DNA of 64,000 nt from Candidatus Aenigmatarchaeota archaeon (GCA_016932735.1 JAFGCI010000003.1:1-64000), one strand, 5' to 3'; numbered from the stretch's first letter, positions 1 to 7,727 are shown. Notes: generated by a model from the sequence alone, not told the origin. Numbers and translations: made by a program.

Positions 1-278
1 TGGCTCATTTTTGGGCTTTTGTCAACATTCAATTTAGCTAATACAATTTTCCCTTTATGTTCTTCTGTAATTTTTTCTAAAACAGGGCCAAGCATTAAAC
101 AAGGCATGCACCATTCAGCCCAAAAATCGACAACAATAAGAACATCATTGCTCTGCCTGATTACTTTCTCTTCAAAATTGTTATCATCTACTTCTATTTT
201 TGTTTCTATTTTCTGATTTTCCATTTTCTCCCTCAATTCTTCAATTTTCTTTTTTCTAATCTCTTTTAATTCATCCAT
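1..278 (-). CDS. Thioredoxin, 5' part only (cut by window edge)
   Basis: Reading the minus strand from the ATG at 278 gives about 92 residues that run off the window. The protein begins with a charged helix (MDELKEIRKKKIEELREK) and continues into a thioredoxin fold carrying VDFWAEWCMPC, the redox-active CxxC of thioredoxins. It would reduce protein disulfides in the cytoplasm. The charged N-terminal extension of about 35 residues before the fold is longer than in a minimal thioredoxin. The ORF-track entry 19..216 on the plus strand is a shadow of this gene. A perfect inverted repeat lies between its TATA box and start, so it is probably repressor controlled. Family assignment is secure; the C-terminus is not visible. 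Confidence 0.9.
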   Translation of the reverse strand, partial: MDELKEIRKKKIEELREKMENQKIETKIEVDDNNFEEKVIRQSNDVLIVVDFWAEWCMPCLMLGPVLEKITEEHKGKIVLAKLNVDKSPKMS

Positions 279-300
279 TCTTACATCTCTGAATTACAAT

Positions 301-334
301 AGTGATTAAATTAATCACTACCATTATAAAAAGC
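301..334 (-). promoter_or_regulatory. Thioredoxin promoter with operator-like palindrome
   Basis: On the minus strand a TATA element (TTTTTATAATGG, about 321-334) is followed by a perfect 9-bp inverted repeat with a 1-nt spacer, AGTGATTAA-A-TTAATCACT (301-319). The repeat covers the expected transcription start, about 26 nt from the TATA centre. That is the classical position for an archaeal repressor that blocks RNA polymerase. The regulator is not identifiable from the site. Confidence 0.5.
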
Positions 335-390
335 TGCCGGTATAGTGAAAGAATAACCAAAATAAAATCACTCATTTAAGCTATAAATAT

Positions 391-409
391 GTTCTTTTAG
401 AAAAAGAAC
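391..409. terminator. Hairpin 3' of the UPF0316 gene
   Basis: GTTCTTTT-AGA-AAAAGAAC forms an 8-bp stem with a 3-nt loop between the end of the UPF0316 gene and the thioredoxin promoter. It is followed by a run of nine G (412-420). It may be a terminator or processing site; the stem itself is T/A rich. Confidence 0.35.
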
Positions 410-443
410 CAGGGGGGGGGAGAATTCCAGTCCTGATGGGCAT

Positions 444-1046
444 CTACTTGCATCTTGAAATCCCGAGCTTTCTTAGAAGCCTCCATCTTTGCGAGGTCTT
501 TGGAGAATCGGAATAATTAACATGCTCTGTTACTATCTTAACATCTTCAACGGTATAAAACGTCTTTTCATCGTATTTTGTTATATAGTTAATCAGTTTC
601 TTGAGGTCTTTTTTATTGATGATCACATGAAGCGATTTGACTTCCCCGTCAGGTCCGTCGACGCCCACACATGTGAATGTGTATCTTTTTCTTCTTAGTT
701 CTTCAACTATGTCCGCCGCGTCTTTTGTTGTAGTGAACCTGACCATGACTTTTCCAATCGTTATCCTGTTTTCTATCGTTATCCCAAGATATGTCCCGAT
801 TGCAAAGCCTCCTGCATAAGCGATATAAGCATATGCGTTGGTCAGATTGTCCATTATGCGGGTTATCGCCAGAAGCCAGACAAGAACCTCAAAAAATCCT
901 ATTCCTGCCGAAAGCAGCTTCTCGCCTTTTGATATGAATATAAGCCGGATTGTCCCAAGCGTGACATCAACAATCCTTGCGGCCATAATCAAAAGCGGTA
1001 TTATTGCCAGAGTGAAAAACTGCTCGTTTGCAAGAATATCCATCAT
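444..1046 (-). CDS. UPF0316 / DUF2179-type membrane protein
   Basis: About 200 residues. The N-terminal half holds three hydrophobic segments (AIIPLLIMAARIVDVTLG, LLSAGIGFFEVLVWLLAI, AYIAYAGGFAIGTYLG) and the C-terminal half is a soluble DUF2179 domain (TTKDAADIVEELRRKRYTFT...GVDG). This matches the UPF0316 family of inner-membrane proteins of unknown function. The ORF track starts at 1070, but the TATA box (ATTTATATAAAT, 1071-1080) would then abut the start codon. A leaderless start at 1046 (MMDILANEQF) sits about 26-29 nt from that TATA and is preferred. No operon partner is visible. Confidence 0.8.
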   Translation of the reverse strand: MMDILANEQFFTLAIIPLLIMAARIVDVTLGTIRLIFISKGEKLLSAGIGFFEVLVWLLAITRIMDNLTNAYAYIAYAGGFAIGTYLGITIENRITIGKVMVRFTTTKDAADIVEELRRKRYTFTCVGVDGPDGEVKSLHVIINKKDLKKLINYITKYDEKTFYTVEDVKIVTEHVNYSDSPKTSQRWRLLRKLGISRCK

Positions 1047-1155
1047 GAGAATGATATAGATATTTCTCATTTATATAAATTGACTTTATTAGCAGCTTCC
1101 GGTTTTTCATGCCCGCTTTTCAGTCATTTTTATACCGGAGAATGATTTATTAATA

Positions 1156-1614
1156 ATGATAATCAGAAGAGCCGCTATCGGGGATTTCGAAGCGTTAAAA
1201 GAGATAAAGACAGAGTTCTTCCGCTGGGAATGCGAGCAGGACAGCATGCTTGACCCTGCATACATCAAAAGAGTCCTAGGAATGAGGCTTGCTAAGAATA
1301 TCAGGCAGAAAAACACGGTTTTTGTCATTGCTGAAGAGAACGGAAAAGTCATCGGCTTCGCAGGAGCCGAGATAAAGAAGAACGGGTCCGACCTGAAAGC
1401 CAGACAGCAGGGACATCTCTTCAGCCTCTATGTCCGGCCGAATCACAGGAGGAAAGGCATTGCTGAGAAGTTGCTCAATGAAGTTATGAAATGGTTCAAA
1501 GAGAAAAAGATAGATTATCTCACACTCGAGAGATGGGACCACAACAAGATTGCTGCATCCCTTTACAGGAAGTTCGGCTACAGGGACAGGGTAGTCTCGA
1601 TGTTTAAAGCCTGA
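1156..1614 (+). CDS. GNAT family N-acetyltransferase (RimI-like)
   Basis: 152 residues with the full GNAT fold: N-terminal MIIRRAAIGDFEAL, the acetyl-CoA binding strand and loop LYVRPNHRRKGIAEKLL (the R/QxxGxG/A motif), and the closing ASLYRKFGYRDR. It should transfer an acetyl group from acetyl-CoA to an amine; whether the target is a protein N-terminus or a small molecule cannot be told. A TATA box (TTTTTATACC, about 1127-1136) lies 26 nt before the ATG, indicating a leaderless transcript. It diverges from the UPF0316 gene. Confidence 0.85.
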   Translation: MIIRRAAIGDFEALKEIKTEFFRWECEQDSMLDPAYIKRVLGMRLAKNIRQKNTVFVIAEENGKVIGFAGAEIKKNGSDLKARQQGHLFSLYVRPNHRRKGIAEKLLNEVMKWFKEKKIDYLTLERWDHNKIAASLYRKFGYRDRVVSMFKA

Positions 1615-1681
1615 ACTAAGAAAATCAAAATTAAAACAAAAAAATAGTAGAAAGTTTACTGTACGAAATTTACAAAACGAT

Positions 1682-1885
1682 TTACTCAGAACTCTCTTTT
1701 TTAACGTTAACTGCCTTCGGACCTTTGTCTCCCTGTTCAATTTCGAATGTAACCGGAGTCCCCTCATCTCTCAGAATGGTTCCCTCAGCTAATCCTGTTG
1801 AATGGACAAAATAGTCCTTGCCGTCTTCACCAGTTATGAATCCGAATCCTTTTGTCTGGTTGAAGAACTTTACATTTCCTTTCAT
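1682..1885 (-). CDS. cspA: Cold-shock domain protein
   Basis: 67 residues, the usual length of a single cold-shock domain. It has the RNP1 motif KGFGFIT and RNP2-like DYFVHST, so it binds single-stranded RNA or DNA through an OB fold and probably acts as an RNA chaperone. A GAGGT ribosome binding site precedes the ATG. It is monocistronic, convergent with the acetyltransferase gene. The larger ORF 1276..1767 in the track is a shadow. Confidence 0.95.
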   Translation of the reverse strand: MKGNVKFFNQTKGFGFITGEDGKDYFVHSTGLAEGTILRDEGTPVTFEIEQGDKGPKAVNVKKESSE

Positions 1886-2029
1886 TTAAAATACCTCAAT
1901 TAAATTTTTATCAGAAAAACCGTTTGGGTTTCTCCGATACATAGTAGATAAAACATCATTATTTATAAAGGGCTCAGTCTGTTCGGCTGTTAAAATGTTA
2001 TTTAATATTCAATAGTTCAAACCTTTATT

Positions 2030-3025
2030 ATGAAAGAGGCCATGTTCTACGATAAGCAGGAAGGAAAAAACGTCAGATGCAACCTGTGCGCAAGGCGCTG
2101 CTTAATCCTTCCCGGAAAGGCGGGCTTCTGCAAAGTCAGGAAGAATGTTGACGGAAAGTTATATTCTCTTGTTTACGGGAAATGCAGTTCTCTTGCGATA
2201 GACCCGATAGAAAAGAAGCCTCTATTCCATTTCGCTCCCGGAACCAAATGCTTGTCAATCGCGACAGTCGGATGCAATTTCAGATGCTCATTCTGCCAGA
2301 ACTGGTCAATCTCTCAGGAATACGGAGGCATAAAGGGTGAAGAGCTTTCTCCTGAACAGATAGTCGGAATCGCCCTGAAGAATGATATTCCGGGAATCGC
2401 ATACACATACACGGAACCGACAGTATTCTATGAATATTCTTTTGAAACGATGAAGCTTGCAAAGAAGAAAGGATTATACAATGTCTGGGTCTCCAACGGC
2501 TACACGGCTCCGGAAGCAATAGAAAAAATGAAAGGCCTTCTTGATGCAGTCAATGTCGACTGGAAAGGTTCTCCGGAATTCTACAGAAAAATGTGCTCCG
2601 TCCTTGATTTCGAACCAGTAAAGGAAGCCCTTATAACATACAAAAAAATCGGGGTATTAATCGAAATAACAAACCTTCTGATTCCCGGAAAGAACGATTC
2701 AGAAGAGGACATAAGGCCAATGTGCAGATGGATAAAGGAAAATCTCGGAGCTGATACTCCGCTCCATTTCAGTGCTTTTTATCCGCAATACAAGGAAGAT
2801 AAGATTCCGAAAACCTCAATGGAAATACTCGAGAAAGCGTACAAAACCGCTAAGGAGGAAGGACTGCATTATGTTTATATTGGCAATGTACTCAGCGATA
2901 AATCATCGACCTTCTGCCCGAAGTGCAATGAGAAAGTCATTGACAGGTCTGGTTATTCCGCCTCAATAGTCCACGAAAAATGCCCTAAATGCGGCTTTTG
3001 CATAATGATCAGGAATCTTAAATAA
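2030..3025 (+). CDS. amrS: AmmeMemoRadiSam-system radical SAM enzyme
   Basis: 331 residues. An N-terminal Cys pair (CNLCARRC) precedes the radical SAM motif GCNFRCSFCQNW (CxxxCxxC), which binds the SAM-cleaving 4Fe-4S cluster. The C-terminus has a zinc-ribbon-like pair of CxxC motifs (CPKC...CPKCGFC). This layout matches the AmrS family, usually found with AmrA and AmrB, of uncertain reaction. Neither partner is in the window. A TATA-like TATTTAATAT about 26 nt upstream suggests a leaderless message. The family call is firm and the function open. Confidence 0.88.
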   Translation: MKEAMFYDKQEGKNVRCNLCARRCLILPGKAGFCKVRKNVDGKLYSLVYGKCSSLAIDPIEKKPLFHFAPGTKCLSIATVGCNFRCSFCQNWSISQEYGGIKGEELSPEQIVGIALKNDIPGIAYTYTEPTVFYEYSFETMKLAKKKGLYNVWVSNGYTAPEAIEKMKGLLDAVNVDWKGSPEFYRKMCSVLDFEPVKEALITYKKIGVLIEITNLLIPGKNDSEEDIRPMCRWIKENLGADTPLHFSAFYPQYKEDKIPKTSMEILEKAYKTAKEEGLHYVYIGNVLSDKSSTFCPKCNEKVIDRSGYSASIVHEKCPKCGFCIMIRNLK

Positions 3026-3047
3026 AGCGAGTCATTATATAATATTT

Positions 3048-3494
3048 ATGGGCGAAGACGAGCTGGAGATTGGTGTCCCCGAAGAGTTTGAAGAAGACAA
3101 AGTGGAAATCACAGATATGCAGGAAGCAGACGTTCTTGACTCGAAATCGATGGGCAAACTGAAAAAGATACTCGAAAAGAACAAAAATCTCATTCTGAGA
3201 ATGAGAAAGGAAAATCAAGTACTCTCCAGAAAGGTGAAGATGATTGCAGAGAACAATTCCGAGTTCGCCGGGCTGGTCGAGATTCTGGAATCGGAAATAC
3301 AGTCGCTGACCGACAACGTATCAGACAAGTATAGATACTCGTTCGAGGACGGGGGCTGGGTGGAGAAGGGCACAGGAAGGAAAGCGGTCCTTGAAGAGGT
3401 CTTCAAAAATCCTGACATTAACGTCATAAACGCACAGCTTGAGGAAATTCTTAGGCTTGTGAAATTGCATAAAAAGAGGATAAAAAAGAAATGA
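3048..3494 (+). CDS. Coiled-coil protein of unknown function
   Basis: 148 residues. The acidic N-terminus (MGEDELEIGVPEEFEEDKVE) is followed by predicted coiled coil (about residues 35-90, LKKILEKNKNLILRMRKENQVLSRKVKMI) and a short C-terminal segment with a central DGGWVEKGTGRKAVLEEVF motif. No enzymatic motif is visible. It starts 23 nt after amrS and may be cotranscribed, although TATTATATAAT just upstream could be its own promoter. A second coiled-coil gene follows; the two may work together, which is inference from adjacency only. Confidence 0.6.
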   Translation: MGEDELEIGVPEEFEEDKVEITDMQEADVLDSKSMGKLKKILEKNKNLILRMRKENQVLSRKVKMIAENNSEFAGLVEILESEIQSLTDNVSDKYRYSFEDGGWVEKGTGRKAVLEEVFKNPDINVINAQLEEILRLVKLHKKRIKKK

Positions 3495-3560
3495 GATACA
3501 GTTTTATATACAATTTCCGTTATAATTTCAATATCAGAGTTATAATTTTGAGGTGGTTCG

Positions 3561-3995
3561 ATGGTGCATAAAGGAGTGAGTGTCAACAAGAATGTTCATG
3601 AACATCTAAAAAGCGTTGTAAATATTCTTTCTGATGATGTTGTAACGGCTCTGAATATCAAGAAAGAGAGAGAGGACCTTGAGGAAAAGATAAAGAAGCT
3701 CCGCAATGAGGAGATACACCTTCAGGAGGTGGTCGCCCATCTCCAGAAGACAAGGGACAAGATGCATTCAGAACTCAAGAAAAAGGCAAAATATGAATCG
3801 GACCTCCAGGTGAAAATAGACAACCTCAAGGAAGACAGGGCGGGCCTTGAATCTGACGGGATAGTCCTAAAGACGCAGATTTTCCAGATGAAGAAGGAGA
3901 AAGTCAATCTGGAAAAGGCATTGTCGCACACGAATGACATGCTGATGCAGCTCAAGCATCATATAGAGGTCTTCGACAGGGAAATAAAGGATTAA
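3561..3995 (+). CDS. Coiled-coil protein of unknown function
   Basis: 144 residues, nearly all predicted coiled coil from about residue 30 to the end (KKEREDLEEKIKKLRNEEIHLQEVV...). The N-terminus MVHKGVSVNKNVHEHLKSVVNILSDDVV is a short globular or amphipathic segment. A good ribosome binding site (GAGGTGG) precedes the ATG. No conserved family is recognised; long coiled-coil proteins of this kind are common as structural or scaffolding factors. Confidence 0.6.
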   Translation: MVHKGVSVNKNVHEHLKSVVNILSDDVVTALNIKKEREDLEEKIKKLRNEEIHLQEVVAHLQKTRDKMHSELKKKAKYESDLQVKIDNLKEDRAGLESDGIVLKTQIFQMKKEKVNLEKALSHTNDMLMQLKHHIEVFDREIKD

Positions 3996-4067
3996 AAATA
4001 AAAAACTCCCTTATTTTTATAAGTGTAACAGTATATATAGTGGTATCTATAATATTATGGTGATTAT

Positions 4068-4340
4068 ATGCCAAGACCAGCATTAAGATCAACTTCATGG
4101 AAAAGGAAAAAGGTAACCACGCCAGGCGGAACAAAGAAGGTTCATTATACTAAGCCGAAGAATGCGGCTGCAAAATGCGCCCAGTGCGGGAAGGCCCTTC
4201 ACGGCGTCCCCAGGACGACCGCTGAGAAGCTTAAGAAGCTCCCCAAGACCAAGAAGAGGCCAGAGAGAGCATACGGCGGGAACCTTTGTGCAGGCTGCCT
4301 TAAGAAGAAGCTTGTGATGGAGAACATAAAAGTCGCATAG
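4068..4340 (+). CDS. rpl34e: Ribosomal protein L34e
   Basis: 90 residues, beginning MPRPALRSTSWKRKKVTTPGG as in archaeal L34e. It carries two Cys pairs (CAQCGKALHGVP and CAGCLKKKLV), which form the zinc site typical of this protein, and is rich in Lys/Arg. A GGTGAT ribosome binding site precedes the start, and TATA-like sequence (GTATATATAG) lies upstream. It is followed by L14e. In many archaea a cytidylate kinase gene lies between or near these two; none is present here. Confidence 0.95.
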   Translation: MPRPALRSTSWKRKKVTTPGGTKKVHYTKPKNAAAKCAQCGKALHGVPRTTAEKLKKLPKTKKRPERAYGGNLCAGCLKKKLVMENIKVA

Positions 4341-4349
4341 AAGTGCATG

Positions 4350-4365
4350 CCCGCCTTTAGGCGGG
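4350..4365. terminator. Short hairpin between rpl34e and rpl14e
   Basis: CCCGCC-TTTA-GGCGGG, 6-bp stem, just 3' of L34e. Its flanks (GTGCATG before, AGTCAG after) closely resemble those of the hairpin at 30377-30404 (GTGCATG and ATTCAG), so it may be a short member of the dispersed hairpin family as well as a terminator. Confidence 0.4.
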
Positions 4366-4416
4366 AGTCAGAAATTAAAATTTATAATAAACTAACAAAA
4401 TAGGTATGGTGAATTT

Positions 4417-4722
4417 ATGATTGATATAGGAACCATTTGTGTTAAAATCGCCGGCAGGGAAGCCGGAAAATACTGCGTTGTCGTTGAAAAGGCAGACGAT
4501 AAGGGCTTTGCAATGGTCACTGGGCCAAAGTCCCTGACAGGTGTCAGGAGAAGAAAAGTCAATATCAATCATATCGAGCCGACAGCCCTGAAAGTCAAGA
4601 TTGCAGAAAAGGCAGGCGATGCCGAAGTCGAAAGGGCATTTTCATCAGACATAATGAAAAAGCTCGGAATTGAGAAGCCAACACCTGCTCCAAAAGCCGA
4701 AGCGAAGGCAGAGAAGAAGTAA
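4417..4722 (+). CDS. rpl14e: Ribosomal protein L14e
   Basis: 101 residues of KOW-like fold: MIDIGTICVKIAGREAGKYCVVVEK and VTGPKSLTGVRRRKVNINHIEPT, diagnostic for archaeal L14e, a large-subunit protein. The C-terminal 15 residues are an Ala/Pro/Lys/Glu tail (PAPKAEAKAEKK) longer than typical. The start follows a GGTGAA ribosome binding site, with TATA-like TTTATAATAA further upstream. Confidence 0.93.
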   Translation: MIDIGTICVKIAGREAGKYCVVVEKADDKGFAMVTGPKSLTGVRRRKVNINHIEPTALKVKIAEKAGDAEVERAFSSDIMKKLGIEKPTPAPKAEAKAEKK

Positions 4723-4780
4723 ATTCTTGGAATAATACTACTATTTATTTCTTTAATTAATACATTATCCAGGTGAAACC

Positions 4781-4912
4781 ATGAACGTATATAATAGACC
4801 AAGATGGTGCGAAGCGCCTTTTATTAATGGGGAATATAATCCATTCCATTCATGCACAACAAAAAACAGGTCAATAATACCAAAAGATTATTTAAGATTT
4901 GCTTTGTTCTGA
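4781..4912 (+). CDS. Possible small protein, 43 residues
   Basis: Below the length cut-off of the ORF track. An AGGTGA ribosome binding site lies 4 nt before the ATG, and the frame encodes 43 residues (starting MNVYNRPRWCEAPFINGEY) with two Cys and many aromatic residues. No family is recognised. A short inverted repeat (AATGG...CCATT) lies inside the frame, so the stretch could instead be structured non-coding DNA. The ribosome binding site is the main support. Confidence 0.35.
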   Translation: MNVYNRPRWCEAPFINGEYNPFHSCTTKNRSIIPKDYLRFALF

Positions 4913-4914
4913 TA

Positions 4915-5085
4915 TCAAATCCTCAATCCAACTTCTTTTAATTTATCTTTGACCTGAGGGACACAGTCCGGACAAACCCATAATTCGACTTTTCCCTTAT
5001 CCTTTCTCTTAACTATCTGAACTCGTCCTTCTGCTGTCGGTTTAAACTTCTTCCTGCATATGTTGCAGATCTTGTTTTTAATCAT
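4915..5085 (-). CDS. Small zinc-ribbon protein
   Basis: A 56-residue frame missing from the ORF track. It reads MIKNKICNICRKKF...ELWVCPDCVPQVKDKLKEVGLRI. The two CxxC pairs about 28 residues apart are a zinc ribbon. The size and charge suit a nucleic-acid-binding or translation-associated accessory protein, but this is inference. It lies between L14e and the next minus-strand gene. Confidence 0.65.
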   Translation of the reverse strand: MIKNKICNICRKKFKPTAEGRVQIVKRKDKGKVELWVCPDCVPQVKDKLKEVGLRI

Positions 5086-5195
5086 TCCTTCACTTTTAGT
5101 TCATTTTATCGGATAGTATTTGAAATCCGCAGGTAAAAACCTGCGGCAAGCAGGCAATTGTAATGCGAAATATTAAATTCAGACCTCCGGCCGGA

Positions 5196-5627
5196 CTATG
5201 ATGAAACTATTATCCCGCCTGTCTGGGATGCGAACTTGTGCATCATAGCCGAAACCGAGTTCAGAATCCCCTGAGCTTCACCGAGAGGTATTTTCAATTC
5301 ATCCGGTTCCAGTATCTCGACGCTTGATGGGCCGTAATTCATGACGATTGTCATGAGCCTGTCAAGGTTTTGAGTCAGTATCTCGAATTCGACTACATAT
5401 GAGAATCCATGAGGGACATTGGGAAGCGGGTTATCGATTTTATCCATCTCACCGAATTTTTTATCATAGAGAAAAGCGCCCTTTTCTGTTTCCATTTTCT
5501 GGACATGCTTCTCCAGAGAAGACTTAGCAGCACTTTCTGAAACCGCCATGACCTCAATCATCATCCATGATTTTATCCATCCGTCCTTCATCTTTTTCTG
5601 AATCTTATCTTTAGTATCGCTATCCAT
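5196..5627 (-). CDS. Conserved-looking hypothetical protein
   Basis: 143 residues from the ATG at 5627, which has a GAGGTG ribosome binding site; the track's start at 5636 is a GTG inside that site. The sequence alternates helices and strands: KDGWIKSWMMIEVMAVSESAAKSSLEKHV, then PHGFSYVVEFEILTQNLDRLMTIVMNYGPSSVEIL. It looks like a small alpha/beta domain of ACT or ferredoxin-like type. No catalytic motif is visible and I do not recognise the family. It is downstream of the tandem Lrp regulator on the same strand. Confidence 0.6.
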   Translation of the reverse strand: MDSDTKDKIQKKMKDGWIKSWMMIEVMAVSESAAKSSLEKHVQKMETEKGAFLYDKKFGEMDKIDNPLPNVPHGFSYVVEFEILTQNLDRLMTIVMNYGPSSVEILEPDELKIPLGEAQGILNSVSAMMHKFASQTGGIIVSS

Positions 5628-5691
5628 AAAAAACACCTCAAATATGATACTATAGGTTAAATGAATTATATATAAAAGGTTTTAAAGGAAA

Positions 5692-6687
5692 CTAATCAAT
5701 GTTCTGCCTCTGTTCAAATAAAGACATCGGCAGATAAGTTCTCTTATAATATTGATAGAACTCAATCATGTTGAACGTTTCAATGATATCGGTAAATTCC
5801 TGCCTCATATTATGGATGACCCTTCTTATTGCGGTCTTGTCAAGCGCCTCGATATCGACTTCCATATCCCAGTCGCCAACGGTCCTGTTGAGCTGGACAA
5901 TCTCTTTCTTGGAAATCATGTAATCAAGCATCTCTGTGTCCCTTTCCTGTGTTACGTTATGTAGTTTCAGGAAAAGCCGAAACTTGTTTATTCCCATCTT
6001 GTTAGGGTCTACTATCCGTTTATACCCTTCAATTATGTTCCTGTTCTCAAGGCCTTTGACTATTGATTTTGCCGTCCGGACATTCATTCCTGTCTCTTTT
6101 GATAGAAACGTCATTTTTGTCAGGGGCTTCCTGAGAAGGGCTCCCATGACAGCCATCTCGTTATCAGTGAACCTTTCTATGCCCCTGTCTCCTCCTATAA
6201 TGACATCGTTCTCCCTTCCCATAAGAAGTTCGTTTGTTTTCAGAAGATATGAACGCGGGTATATGTGGGTGACGAGATTCAGGACAACTTTGTATGTGTT
6301 AAGAGTCTTTACGAGGTCTGCGACCTTCTTGAGTTCCTTGTTGAATCTGGAAGGATTCGGGGCGGCCATCTCTATAGCTAGGTCGAACTCGCCTGAAAGC
6401 TCATAAATGGAGACTATGTGAGGATTCTGGACAAGCTTTTTTATGACGCTCTCTTTATCCCTGTCTCCTATATATCCGCCCTTGAAATAGACCCTGAAGA
6501 GGATGAGACCGAATCTCGAATAGTCGAATATGCAGAAAGGCTCGGAAAGGATTCCCTCGTCTTCTATGACTTTAAGGGAGTATTTCAGCCTCTGGGGAGT
6601 CTTCTTAAGCATGACTGATGCATCTTTCAGCCTCGTTCTTGAATTTTCTGTAAAAACGAATAAGCTTTCCTTATCAATCTTTGACAT
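5692..6687 (-). CDS. Tandem Lrp/AsnC-like transcriptional regulator
   Basis: 331 residues, about twice the length of a single Lrp protein. Two copies of helix-turn-helix plus RAM-like domain are visible: residues about 1-150 (RLKDASVMLKKTPQRLKYSLKVIEDEGIL, then GEFDLAIEMA) and 170-331 (MTFLSKETGMNVRTAKSIVKGLENRNII, then VGDWDMEVDIEALD). The second helix-turn-helix is closer to consensus. It probably binds DNA as a pseudo-tetramer. The gene at 35007-36035 has the same architecture and similar tail (EFYQYYKRTYLPM against QMYRINKFHFYPM), so the two are paralogues. Ligand and targets are unknown. Confidence 0.8.
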   Translation of the reverse strand: MSKIDKESLFVFTENSRTRLKDASVMLKKTPQRLKYSLKVIEDEGILSEPFCIFDYSRFGLILFRVYFKGGYIGDRDKESVIKKLVQNPHIVSIYELSGEFDLAIEMAAPNPSRFNKELKKVADLVKTLNTYKVVLNLVTHIYPRSYLLKTNELLMGRENDVIIGGDRGIERFTDNEMAVMGALLRKPLTKMTFLSKETGMNVRTAKSIVKGLENRNIIEGYKRIVDPNKMGINKFRLFLKLHNVTQERDTEMLDYMISKKEIVQLNRTVGDWDMEVDIEALDKTAIRRVIHNMRQEFTDIIETFNMIEFYQYYKRTYLPMSLFEQRQNID

Positions 6688-6794
6688 GAGATATTATTTA
6701 TTTTTATTTATTAATAAAAGTTGGCCTTCTCTTACCAAAAAATTAAAAAATATGTCAGCAATGAATAAATGCAGGTTGTAGGCTTAATTTTGTT

Positions 6795-7439
6795 ATGGCA
6801 GACTCTTCAGCATTTGGAAGGATATTTCCTGTAGTAAGGGATGTTTATACTTCTGAGGAGATGCAGGAAGCTGCAGCAAAGCATCATTCCCGGGGGTTTC
6901 TTTTGCTTCTCGGAAAGAAGAACGGCACCGTAAGAGCTGATGACCAGTATGAGCAAATGCTGGCAGAAATTACTCGTGTGCATGGGAAGGAAGGATGGGA
7001 TAATCCCGCCAGATTGGGTTCATTCGTGAAAGAATGGATGCACATAACAAAAGAACAGGGAGATCTTGACGGAGGAATTGTCATAAACCCATATACAAAA
7101 TATAGCCTCGAATGCATAGGCGGTTATGTCAACGGCGTCAACCGTGACAAGGTAATTCAGGCTGTGAGGGAATCTGAGGCAATTAAAGGCGGCAGAGTCA
7201 AAGGAAAACATACATCTGGAGCCTTTTATACTTTGAAGCCAGGCAACACGGCCATTGTCGGAAGCGAATCCGGTTCAAGCGTCATATCATTTGAGAACGG
7301 TCTTGTGGTTCCTGAATATACTATACACAATCCTAACAGAGTCGGATTTTGCCATTATAATAGAGAACAAAGACAGCCAGAAACATCATATATGCCCGGA
7401 AGAGTGTCATGGGGACTGGCAACAGCAGTTTGTAAATAA
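6795..7439 (+). CDS. Divergent DisA_N-like (diadenylate cyclase fold) protein
   Basis: 214 residues, not an obvious family member, but the order of motifs matches the diadenylate cyclase (DisA_N) domain: SRGFLLLLGKKNGT (family REGxGxLFVIGD), DLDGGIVINPYTKYSLECIGGYV (family DGAxxI...AAG), GKHTSGAFYTL (family GTRHRAA) and AIVGSESGSSVISFENG (family VVSEExGxISLAxNG). The catalytic DGA is DGG and RHR is KHT, so activity is uncertain. If active it would make c-di-AMP from ATP. It ends 5 bp before the 3' end of the convergent tRNA-Gly. The domain assignment is my pattern match and needs a profile search. Confidence 0.5.
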   Translation: MADSSAFGRIFPVVRDVYTSEEMQEAAAKHHSRGFLLLLGKKNGTVRADDQYEQMLAEITRVHGKEGWDNPARLGSFVKEWMHITKEQGDLDGGIVINPYTKYSLECIGGYVNGVNRDKVIQAVRESEAIKGGRVKGKHTSGAFYTLKPGNTAIVGSESGSSVISFENGLVVPEYTIHNPNRVGFCHYNREQRQPETSYMPGRVSWGLATAVCK

Positions 7440-7457
7440 AAAATGCGCCGTCGGGGA

Positions 7458-7534
7458 TTTCCAAGATTTTCTTCATTCTTCTTCCACTTGAGTGCTTCTT
7501 TGCAGAAGCGTCAGCTCTCGGAAAGAAGGCCTCA
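7458..7534 (-). other. T-loop intron of tRNA-Gly (mobile type)
   Basis: 77 nt inserted between positions 59 and 60. Its central 56 nt (7474-7529) match 51/56 without gaps to the D-loop intron of tRNA-Ala (62932-62987), including an identical 27-nt block. Internal stems: CTTCTTT/AAAGAAG, and CACT-CA-AGTG, which is CCCT-TT-AGGG in the tRNA-Ala copy, a covarying pair. Confidence 0.85.
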
Positions 7535-7572
7535 TTTGAACCCCGGTTTTAGGCTTGGGAAGCCTATGTCCT

Positions 7573-7605
7573 AATGACCGGAAGCCTTTCATCCGAAAGG
7601 AGACC
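7573..7605 (-). other. D-loop intron of tRNA-Gly
   Basis: 33 nt inserted after AGCCTGGA of the D-loop (about site 20/21). It contains a hairpin CCTTTC-GGAT-GAAAGG. Without it the D-arm has normal length. The exact ends are ambiguous by one or two bases. Confidence 0.75.
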
Positions 7606-7639
7606 TCCAGGCTAGACTAACGGCGCATCATTCGGAACT

Positions 7640-7666
7640 CTCGCTTTTCAGATTGATATTAGCGAG
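7640..7666 (-). repeat. Hairpin element 5' of tRNA-Gly (family A, weak member)
   Basis: CTCGCT...AGCGAG, 6-bp stem with a 15-nt loop, 13 bp upstream of the tRNA-Gly 5' end. On the minus strand it is followed by GTTCCGAAT, as the better members of the family are followed by (A/T)TCCGAAAT. The loop contains TAATATCA at the position expected for a TATA box of the tRNA. Confidence 0.5.
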
Positions 7667-7727
7667 CATTTGAATGTTTTGTTTATTTGCTTTGAATATT
7701 TAATAATCTGCTCCCAATTCATATGAT

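Larger units (their letters stand above)
7444..7626 (-). tRNA. tRNA-Gly(CCC) with D-loop and T-loop introns
   Basis: Minus strand. Acceptor stem GCGCCGT/ACGGCGC with discriminator A, D-stem GTCT/GGAC, anticodon arm TAGGC-TTCCCAA-GCCTA (anticodon CCC) and T-stem CGGGG/CCCCG all pair fully. The gene is 183 nt because of two insertions: 33 nt in the D-loop (7573-7605, site 20/21) and 77 nt in the T-loop (7458-7534, site 59/60). The anticodon loop is uninterrupted. At the T-loop site the exon TTCA pairs with intron TGGA to make a bulge-helix-bulge with three-nucleotide bulges. The larger intron is shared with tRNA-Ala. Boundaries in the D-loop are less certain. Confidence 0.9.

Noticed and set aside
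1276-1767. 163-residue minus-strand ORF
   Set aside because: Antisense to the acetyltransferase and overlapping the cold-shock gene; no ribosome binding site and unnatural composition.
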